Positions 55,701 through 64,000 of a stretch of 64,000 nucleotides of DNA are shown piece after piece. Source of the DNA: Leishmania mexicana MHOM/GT/2001/U1103 (taxonomy: Eukaryota; Euglenozoa; Kinetoplastea; Trypanosomatida; Trypanosomatidae); NCBI RefSeq assembly GCF_000234665.1, contig NC_018324.1, positions 305,501-369,500 of the forward strand, read 5' to 3'. Numbering within the stretch: the first letter of the stretch is position 1; each line of letters begins with the position of its first letter. The notes under the pieces were generated by a model. The model had not been told where the DNA came from, did not search any database, and saw nothing but the letters and a program-made list of their open reading frames with translations. The translations under genes were made by a program, and so were the position numbers.

Positions 55701-58700
55701 GCTCCTCAACAACCCGAACCTGCTGCTACAGCGGCTCATCCAGTACGACAAGGAGAACATCCCCGAGAAGCTGATCCAGGCAGTGATGCCCCTCGTCACG
55801 TCCGATGATTTCACTCCAAAAAAGATCGCTGGCGCCAGTCAGGCCTGCGCGGCCATGTGCCAGTGGACGCACGCCATGGTGCGCTTTCACGAGGTGAATA
55901 AGAAGGTGGCACCGCTGCGACAGAAGCTGGCGGTGGCGCAGCAGGCGAACCAGAAGGCCCAGCAGAAACTGAAGGAGGCCGAGACGCAGCTCGCCGATGT
56001 GGCGGAGCGACTTGCCGATATGCAGCGCCGCAAGGAGGAGGCGGAGCGGGAGCTGGAGGAGCTGGACCAAACAGTGAAGCGGACGGCGCTGCGGCTAGAG
56101 CGTGCGGCGATGCTGATAGATGGTTTGGCGGGTGAGAAGCGCAGCTGGACGAAGTCGCTGGAGCGCATTGACGAGTCGGCCCAGTACCTGATGGGCGACA
56201 TGCTGGTGGCGGCTGGCCAGATAGCGTATTGCGGACCCTTCACCTCCGTGTACCGCGAGGAACTGTTCAAGTCGTGGGGCAAAGAACTCGAGGAGCGCTT
56301 TATCTTGCATAGCGCACAGTACTCCATCTACCACACGCTGCAGGACGCGGTGGAAACGCGGGAGTGGATCTTGAACGGGCTGCCGATGGATACCCTATCG
56401 ATTGAGAACGCCCTCTTCGCGAAGAACGCGCGCCGGTGGCCGCTTCTGATCGACCCCCAGACGCAGGGTAACCGATGGATTCGGCGGACGTACAAGGACT
56501 CGCTGGAGGTGGTGCGGCCAAGCCAGAAGGACCTCATCAAGCGTATCGAGTACTGCATCCGCGCAGGGAGGCCAGTGCTGCTGGAGAACGTCGGCGAGGA
56601 TATTGAGACCAGCCTCAACCCTCTGCTAGAGCGGCGCACCTTCATGGAGGGTGGGACGGAGATGCTTCGCATATCCGACACACCGATCCCGTGGAACCCG
56701 AAGTTCAAGTTCTTCATGACGACAAAACTGCCGAACCCGCACTACATCCCGGAGGTGATGGTGCGTGTGACGCTGCTGAACTTCTTCATCACCCCGCGTG
56801 GACTGGAAGACCAGCTGCTCGGCGTCGTGGTTGGACAGGAGCGCAGGGAGCTGGAGATGCGGCGTAGTGACCTAATTCAGAAGAACGCCGCGATGAAGGC
56901 CGACCTTGTCAACACGCAGGAGAGCATCCTGTGCAAGCTGAAGGAGGTGCAGGGCGACGTGCTCGACGACGTGGAGCTTATTGCCTACCTGAACCAGTCA
57001 AAGGAGAAGACGCTGGAGATTACGACGCGGGTGGCCGAGGCGGAGTCTGCCGAGGTGGAGCTGACGGCGAGCCGTGAGGAGTACCGCCCCATCGCGCATC
57101 ACTCCTCGTGCCTTTACTTCTGCTGCTCCACCCTCTCCAATGTCGACCCCATGTATCAGTACTCGCTGCAATGGTTCGTGCAGCTCTTCATCGCGAGCAT
57201 TGAGCAGGCGAGGCGCGCCGACGATGTGGCGCAGCGGCTGGAGAACCTGACAGAGTACTTCACCTATAGCTTCTACCAGAACGTGAGCCGCTCCCTCTTT
57301 GAGAAGCACAAGCTCATGTTCTCCGTCTACCTCTGCGTGCGACTGATGGATCAGCGCGGACGGGTGGACGCCGCAGAGTTCCGCTTCTTGCTGCAGGGCC
57401 CCACGCTCGTCACGGACGCAAACGACAACCCTGCCCCCGGCTGGATCACACCGGCGACGTGGAACGAGTGGTGCTACCTAGACCACAACTTCGGCCCGTT
57501 CAAGGGCCTCAAGGCGCATCTATGTACCCACCTGCCGCACTACAAGGAACTCTTCATGTCCTCGGCCGCTCATCGACAGCCCATGGCCGCGGACTGGGCG
57601 GACAAGCTGACGCCAATGCAGCACTTGATGTTCCTGCGCTGCGTGCGGCCCGACAAGCTGATGGAGAGGTTGCAGGACTTTGTCTTGGCGGAGATGGGCG
57701 AAAAGTTCATCCGGCCGCCGCCGTTTGACCTGCTCACGTCCTTCAAGGACTCCGCCCCTACAGTGCCGCTCATCTTTATCCTGTCGCAAGGCGCCGACCC
57801 GTATGACGACTGGAAGCGCTTCGCGGACGCACAGAACATGAGCAAGAAGCTGTACGACGTATCGCTCGGCCAGGGGCAAGGCCCGCGCGCGGAGCGCATG
57901 GTGCAGGAGGGGATGGAGAGTGGCTCATGGGTTCTGCTGCAGAATTGCCACCTTGCCACGTCCTGGATGCCGACGCTGGAGCGGCTGGTCGAGGCCATCA
58001 CCCCAAACACGCATCCTAGCTTCCGATTGTGGCTGACGTCGATGCCGAACGCGCATTTTCCGGTGGCGGTGCTGCAGAACGGCGTGAAGATGACAAATGA
58101 GCCGCCGAAGGGGCTGCAGGCGAACGTGTCGCGCTCCGTCGGCGCCTACTCCGGTGAGTTCCTGGAGAGTTGCCAGAAGTCGGTGGAGCTGAAGAAGCTC
58201 TTCTTCTCCATGTGCTTCTTCCACGCCTTGCTGCAGGAGCGTCGCAAGTTCGGCCCGCTTGGGTGGAATATCGCGTACGAGTTCACCAGTGGCGATCTCG
58301 GCTGCTGCGCGGCGCAGATAAAGATGTTCCTGGACAAGTACGCCGAGGTGCCGTACACAGTGATCCGGGAGCTGAGCGGCAACATCCACTACGGTGGGCG
58401 CGTAACGGATGAGTGGGATCGCCGCACCCTCAACACACTGCTGGAGCGCTTCGTGACGCCGGATGTCATGGTGGACGGGTACTTGCTCTGCCCGCGGCTG
58501 CAGGAGTACCAGTCGATCCCTGTCACGAACCGGCAGGGGTACCTAGACTACGTCGCCTCGTGGCCGCTTAACACCAACCCGGAGACGTTTGGGCTGCACG
58601 AGAATGCCGACATCACCTGCGCCCGCACCGAGACGTTTGAGACGTTGCAGGCGATTGTACTTCTACATGGCGACGAAGGTCGCCGCGGCGACTGCGTGCC

Positions 58701-59574
58701 GTCGTCGTCAGCAGCGGTGTCGACGCCGGATGACATGGTGAAGACGTTCGCGGCGGCGATCCACCGCAAGGTCGCCGGACCGTTCGACGTTGACCAGTTC
58801 CGCCGCAAGTACCCGACCAAGTACGAGGACTCTATGAACACGGTGCTGGCGCAGGAAGCCATCCGCTTTAACCGACTGGTGACACTACTGCACCAGACTC
58901 TGGAGCAGCTGCCAATGGCGATCCACGGTGAGGTGGTCATGAGCAAGGAGCTGGAGGAAGTGTACTCGGCTCTGTACAACAACCAGGTGCCTGCCCTGTG
59001 GTCCGAGAAGGCATACCCGAGTCTCAAGTCGCTAGGTGCCTGGGTGGATGACCTGGTGCGACGCCTCGCAATGGTGCAGAACTGGTACGCGCACGGGCAC
59101 CCGAAGGCGTACTGGATTTCCGGCTTCTTCTTCCCGCAGGCCTTTTTGACGAGCGTTCTGCAGAACTACGCGCGCACGATGCACATCTCAATCGACACCA
59201 TCAGCTATGAATTTGAATGGATGTCGACAGACCCGGCGTCAGTCACGGCGCCGCCGGAGGTGGGGTGCTACATCCATGGCATGTTTATCGAGGGTGCGCG
59301 CTTTGACCCAGCGACCCTGACGTTGGCGGAGTCGTTGCCCAAGGTGCTCTATGAGCAGGCACCGCTACTATGGTTGAAGCCAGTGATTAACCGACTGCCA
59401 CCGGCGAGCGGCATCTACGAGTGCCCGCTGTACAAGACGGTCCGTCGCGCCGGTACGCTGAGCACAACTGGGCACTCAACGAATTATGTGTTGACCGTGG
59501 AAATTCAGACACCTCCTAAGGCAGACGCGAAGCACTGGATTCGACGCGGCGTGGCCCTTGTGTGTGCGTTAAGC
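46762..59574 (+). CDS. Axonemal (inner-arm type) dynein heavy chain, last codons lost in a gap
   Basis: 4271 residues are visible. Dynein heavy chains are the ATP-driven motors of the flagellar axoneme. The tail and linker occupy about residues 1-1540. The AAA+ ring follows: AAA1 P-loop GPAGTGKT (1579-1586), with CFDEFNRI downstream as Walker B; AAA2 GPTMGGKT (1860-1867); AAA3 GPTGTGKT (2209-2216); AAA4 GVGGSGRQS (2582-2590), in which Arg replaces the Walker lysine as is usual in axonemal dyneins. The stalk coiled coil with the microtubule-binding tip lies at about 2810-3125, then AAA5, AAA6 and the C-terminal domain. The ending YKTVRRAGTLSTTGHSTNYV...HWIRRGVALVCALS is the normal end of the family, so at most a few residues are missing in the N gap. 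The length and the absence of outer-arm features suggest a single-headed inner-arm type (DNAH1/3/6/7/12 group); the subtype needs a tree. The ATG at 46762 was chosen as the first after the splice tract. Confidence 0.95.
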
Positions 59575-59674
59575 NNNNNNNNNNNNNNNNNNNNNNNNNN
59601 NNNNNNNNNNNNNNNNNNNNNNNNNNNNNNNNNNNNNNNNNNNNNNNNNNNNNNNNNNNNNNNNNNNNNNNNNN
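59575..59674. other. Assembly gap (100 N)
   Basis: Exactly 100 undetermined bases. They hide the stop codon of the dynein gene and the beginning of its 3' UTR. Confidence 0.98.
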
Positions 59675-62600
59675 AAAAAATGCGCACAGCTCCTTTGTTC
59701 CCATTTTTCCGAGAGCGTTGTCTGTCTCTGGTCGTCTCGTGCTCCTCTCCTTTCCTGATGAGGCCGCTTCACCCCTTGGCTGCGCGTGGCGTTTTCCTTT
59801 CCTCTCTTGGTTCTGCCGCGCAAGATGGAACACCCAGGCCAAAACAGGGATCAAGAGACGAGGTAAGGGAAATAAAAACAGAGGTGGGGGTGGTGAGAGA
59901 AGTCCCGACAATGTACACACACACACACACACACGAGCAGATATGCGAACATACGCACGCAGTCTCTCTCTCTCTTTCAATGCCTCTTTCCCTTATGGCC
60001 ACCGCCGCAACAGTCACGACGCTATCCTTTCCATTTGCTGTTGCACCTTGCGTGTCTGTGGATGTGCACCCTTCCCGCGTGTGTTTGGCGCTCTGCTCAT
60101 CTCGTTTCATCTCCTGCACGACGCACATGACCCCACCACCACCACCACCACACATACACACTCAAACGCCAACACGCCCCCTCCTTCCTCCTCTTTTTTT
60201 TTTGGCGCTGCATGCGTTGCGATGATGCTTTTTTTATGTTCTTTTCTTTTTTTTTATTGTTGTTCTTGGCTCTGTCGTGTGTACCCGATCTCGTTGGGCT
60301 CAATGCGGCCGTGGGCGATTTTGCCGCGCTTTCCTTTGTTCATTTTTATTTTGATTTGTCCAGCCGTACGCATCTGTGTGTGTGTGTGTGCACATGTGCC
60401 GGTGTCTCTTCCGAGAAGTTTGGCCACCGTTGGCTTTCTTGCTTTTTTGTTGTTTTGCGTCCTCCTCTCTCGCCCTGTTCCTCCGCTACCCACCCTTCCT
60501 ACTCTCGTCGTCGATTCCGGTGGACATGAGCACGCATACAGGCGCGCGCTTAGACACCCAAAAACTGACAGACACACACCGTAAGAAGTGTTTCCGTCTC
60601 CTACTTTATTAGAGTTGAATGATGTACAGACTTTTCTGAGAGCGCTCCAGCAAGACTACATATATAAGTGTAGATGTTTAGTTGGGGGGAGAGATGAGGG
60701 CCACCGATGTAAACTGGAATGTACGCATCACAGAAGAAAGTATGTGCTGCCCTCACATATGGAACTGTCGGTAACAACGACAGACGACCTTCTGCATAGT
60801 GCTTATCACACAAGCGTAAACACTGTCAAGCAACACCAAAAAAGCAAATGAACCGCATCATCCGTTGAGTTGTGGAAAGTCTCTCTGTGGGCACCAAGGC
60901 ATGAATACAGACGTGCAGCCGCGCCGATCAACACGCATGCGCGCACGTGTCCCCATCAACCTCAGCTCCGCTGTGAGCCGAGCGTTCTTTTTCTACATGG
61001 GAACCCGTAGCACTTTCGGCTGCAACGTCCTCATGTCGTAGTCAAGCCCGGGTCTCCGTGCACGCGCGCCGCAAATCGACTTTCCCACAGGGCCACCTGT
61101 TGCGTCTATCTCCTCGATGTCTGCTGCCTCTCTCTTTTCTTCACACTTCCACATCTGCGTTGGCGTTTCGCTGCTTCTCCGTGGCCTCGGCTGCCGTATT
61201 TCTCTTGCGTCTATCGGGTGCTGTACACTTTCTGCTACTCCTTTGTTTTCCGTAGCTGCGTTCGTGCTTGCATACGTGTGTGTGTGACATGGAAGCGGCC
61301 ATTTCAGGCGCTTTGGCACCTTCTCTTTTCCTGCAATTGTCTACATCAGACATCTTCTTTTCCCCCTCGACTCTTGTGTCCGTTTGGGGCAGGAGGCGAT
61401 CCAGTCGCGTTTACTGCTGACGCATCGCAGAAACCCCCTCCACACACACACACACACATACAGTTCTTGAGGGGTAAGAGCCACACTGCCAGACTCTCTC
61501 TCTTCACAAGCAGAGACTTTCTCCTTGGCCCGATCACTCAACAAAAGGAAAACCAAAGAACAAGAGCAGACGGAGCTCAGGAAAACAAAGCAAAAACGCC
61601 CCCTCCCCCCGTTCCGCCAAACGGAGCGACAATCGGGGGTTTTGAAAAGGGAACACAGGAACGAGGCAGCGGTCGTAAGCGTGGTGTTGGTTCAGCTCGT
61701 GCTCGTCATCTCCGTTTGGGCTTCACCCCGCCCCCTCTCTCGTGTTCCGCGTCCACGGTTTCCCCTCTGGCACCAACCGCTTCTTTTACCTTTTCCTCTA
61801 AACCCTTTCCATCTACTTGCAGAGATACATTTTATTTCTTTGTGTTGCTGTTGCGTGCTTGTTAGAGAGAAGCGCGCACTCCGTGCGCACGAACTTCTTC
61901 TCCTGTTTCTGTTTGGGATGTTTGGTCGTCCTCTCTTCACCCTGACAAAAGACCCCCTCTACCACCAGGCATCTAACTTTTCAGCCACTCCCCCCTCTTC
62001 CGTCCCTCCCCTACTACCCAGCGCTGTCCTATGCTGCTACGCATCCGCGAATTTCCACACTCACGCATATACACAGTGAGAAGGAACACTATCCCTCTCA
62101 TCGCTGGTTCCTCGGACTCCTTTTTTGGGGGGTTTTCGTCCGCCTCGCCCCTCACGTGTACGCTCCGTTCGTCGACTTCCTCATCTCCTCTGAAGACTCA
62201 CATAGTGCTTCTCCTGGTAAAACTGCTCCGTTTTTTTTACCAAACACAAGTTCTATTCTAGAGGTGTGCGTCCGTGCTTTAAGGCTGCGGTGGTGCGGGC
62301 GGGCGACTGAAGGGGTGGGACTTTCACTCTCTCTGTACACACACACACACAGATACACATAAATATATATCTTTTTCTTGTGTGTTTATCTCACTCACCC
62401 CAGCATCGCGCCGCTGCTGTGACCAATTTGATTGTTCTTTTTTTTCTGTTCCTCTTCTGGCACTCCTTTATTTTTATTTATATATATATTTTTGCTGTTC
62501 GCGTTGTTGCTGCTGGCGCCTCCCTTCTCTGCGGCTGAGCTGCAGCTGCTGCTCCCTGTCTCTTGGTCGCTTTTTCACCCCCTCCCTTTTTTCTTGCTGT

Positions 62601-63079
62601 GTTCTCCTTGTTGCGTGGGTGCCTTTGACTCTCCGTGGGCTTCATCAACGTTGCCGTCAGAGCTGCACAACGTCGTCTGTTCATCAAGGCAACCGCTCGG
62701 CTACTTTGGTTTTTCTTGACTTGGCTACCAGGCGCTGTGACTTGTTGGAGAGCGTGTCTGACAGGAAACAAGAACGGTCGGTGAAGCGAGCGCGTGCTGT
62801 ATGTGTATGTCGACTGCGCCGCAACCTCCCCTGACTCTCTTCCTTACGTATTTTTTTCAATCTCCATCCGTTGTATTACCAAAGTCGTGAAATTCAACCG
62901 TTTCGTTATCGTACGCACCTTTTTTTCCAGATTTGCCCGAGTACACGGTCACATTGTGTCTGTGTGTGTTTCGGCTGCCCCATCTGCACACACGTACGTC
63001 TATGTTTGCTCACCGCAATCAGCACGACGGCCCTTGTTCCTCCCTCTTCCCCACCCCTCCGTCCACCGAACCTCTTCCC
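59675..63079 (+). other. 3' UTR and spacer (3.4 kb), no gene seen
   Basis: The stretch has a CA repeat at about 59914-59934, GT repeat at about 60376-60391, CA repeat at about 61440-61459, TA-rich spots (62363-62370 and 62478-62490) and many C/T tracts. An island without T runs at about 60605-60850 contains small inverted repeats. No frame is coding-like before the gene at 63080. Confidence 0.6.
62920..62940 (+). promoter_or_regulatory. T tract and CAG: candidate trans-splice acceptor for the last gene
   Basis: A T tract at about 62930-62937 ends in CCAG, with AG at 62939-62940. The first in-frame ATG after it is at 63002, then 63080. A second C/T tract at 63028-63079 makes a downstream acceptor possible. 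Confidence 0.45.
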
Positions 63080-64000
63080 ATGAGCGGCTGTGGGAAAGTG
63101 CAGTGCATTGCCAGCTGGAAGGAGGCTTTCGGCAGCCTGCCTGTCAAGGCTACTGCCGGCATGACGTACCTTCGTGCATTTGCAGGTGTCTTCGTCTGCT
63201 TCTCGACCGTGTCGGCGATGCTGCACGTCTGTATTCTCGGCCTGGATGTCGTCTATTCGGTGCACAACAACCAAAACGTGTACCACTCGAATAAATCCCT
63301 CGCCGTGGCAAGCGACGCGCTTGGGGGGACAGCGAACACTACCGACAGTCCAACATTGCTGTTTCCGCAGCTAAGCGCCACCGTCGGCCTCCACACCGTG
63401 TGCCTCGGCTACAACTGCTTCCTGCGCTCTCGTCTTAATGGCGTCTCGGCACTTGTGGCGAATGCGGCTCAGGGAACCGCGGGGCTCAGTCTACCCAGAG
63501 AGCTCGCCGCCGCGTACGAGGAGGCCACATACGAGTACATCTTTGGCTTTGACATAGGCGCGCACTGCGGGACGCCACGGACCAAGACACAGTCTCTCAG
63601 CAACTTCGGCATAGCGGCGTCAGCGTTGTCACTTGTATTGTTGCTCGCGCTGCTCGCTGTCAGCATGGCTCTCTGCTCCCTGGTCGGCAAAACGGACTTT
63701 CTGATGAGCACCGCGACACCCTACGGAGACTTTCATGTCAACAACCTCGACGGGCTGTACGTGCCTGCGTGGTATGGGATGCTGCAAATCAATCGGCATC
63801 TGCGGATGAAAACACCACTTCTCCTGAGCGCGGGGATACTTGGTTTATTAGCCTTTTGTACGAGCGTTTGCACGATGGGTGTCACCGTCGCATTGAGCCA
63901 GAGCAAGTCAAAATGTGGGCAGTCGGTGTGCGCGGCGTTTAAGCAGCGCATGGAGCACTTCTACGAACTGGCGGACTCCCTCCACGTGAACGTCTCCACA
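63080..64000 (+). CDS. Multi-pass membrane protein of unknown function, 3' partial
   Basis: A frame of 307 codons that is still open at the end of the window. Three hydrophobic segments are visible, at about residues 30-57, 177-203 and 246-272. Between the first two is a loop with sequons (NKS at 71, NTT at 86) and several cysteines (108, 113, 163). A fourth span may lie beyond the window, since the sequence after 272 is again Cys-containing and polar. No transporter, amastin or tetraspanin signature was recognised. The start is uncertain: ATG 63080 is taken, but ATG 63002 is in frame and first after the candidate acceptor at 62940; it would add 26 residues made from a C/T tract. If splicing used the AG at 63083-63084, the first ATG would be 63161, just before the first membrane span. 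Confidence 0.7.
   Translation, partial: MSGCGKVQCIASWKEAFGSLPVKATAGMTYLRAFAGVFVCFSTVSAMLHVCILGLDVVYSVHNNQNVYHSNKSLAVASDALGGTANTTDSPTLLFPQLSATVGLHTVCLGYNCFLRSRLNGVSALVANAAQGTAGLSLPRELAAAYEEATYEYIFGFDIGAHCGTPRTKTQSLSNFGIAASALSLVLLLALLAVSMALCSLVGKTDFLMSTATPYGDFHVNNLDGLYVPAWYGMLQINRHLRMKTPLLLSAGILGLLAFCTSVCTMGVTVALSQSKSKCGQSVCAAFKQRMEHFYELADSLHVNVST

Noticed and set aside
46339..60225. One 4628-codon frame covering the dynein and sequence beyond the gap
   Set aside because: The first 141 codons are leader and splice tract, and the part after the N run is CA-rich UTR; the dynein C-terminus is already complete just before the gap.

Overview
The window looks like part of a trypanosomatid nuclear chromosome, most likely Leishmania or a close relative. 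Every convincing gene lies on the + strand, has no introns and uses GC-rich third codon positions. The genes are separated by long, pyrimidine-rich, T- and CA/GT-repeat-rich spacers, in which a polypyrimidine tract followed by AG (trans-splicing signal) usually precedes the start codon. The gene content is eukaryotic and kinetoplastid-specific: an RNA-editing RNase III protein, a flagellar dynein, and a membrane-spanning kinase with a cyclase-like domain. The same set (AMPK alpha, KREN3, S18, dynein heavy chain) is, from memory and not checked here, close together on T. brucei chromosome 10 and Leishmania chromosome 36.

Layout: 1-1546, 3' part of a C2-like hypothetical gene; 3599-5176, a MAP kinase kinase; 8380-10948, a Prp2/DHX16-like DEAH helicase whose 3' end is lost in an assembly gap; 11174-11956, a mitochondrial NFU-type Fe-S protein; 13044-13793, eIF6; 17776-19160, an AMPK/SNF1 alpha-subunit kinase whose 3' end is lost in a gap; 19261-28483, about 9 kb with no intact gene but with a decayed gene at about 21743-22402; 28484-33175, a large transmembrane STE11-type kinase with an inactive-looking nucleotide cyclase domain; 35898-37808, a KREN/KREPB editing endonuclease; 39117-39515, a small membrane-anchored protein with a possible ubiquitin-like fold; 43375-43836 and 44843-45304, two identical ribosomal protein S18 genes; 46762-59574, an axonemal dynein heavy chain missing its last codons in a gap; 63080 to the end, a multi-pass membrane protein cut by the window edge.

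Three copies of a dispersed repeat that I read as SIDER-type retroposon remnants are present. Two are direct, almost identical copies (33850-34343 and 40043-40536) that bracket the editing-endonuclease gene and the small membrane-protein gene. The third is degenerate and inverted (about 7418-7700).

The genes do not form a functional operon. As usual in trypanosomatids they would be co-transcribed in one direction and separated by trans-splicing and polyadenylation. Three signalling kinases of different families (STE7, CAMKL/AMPK, STE11) within 30 kb is the most notable functional grouping. Four runs of exactly 100 N are scaffold gaps of unknown true length, and open frames that run through them are artefacts.
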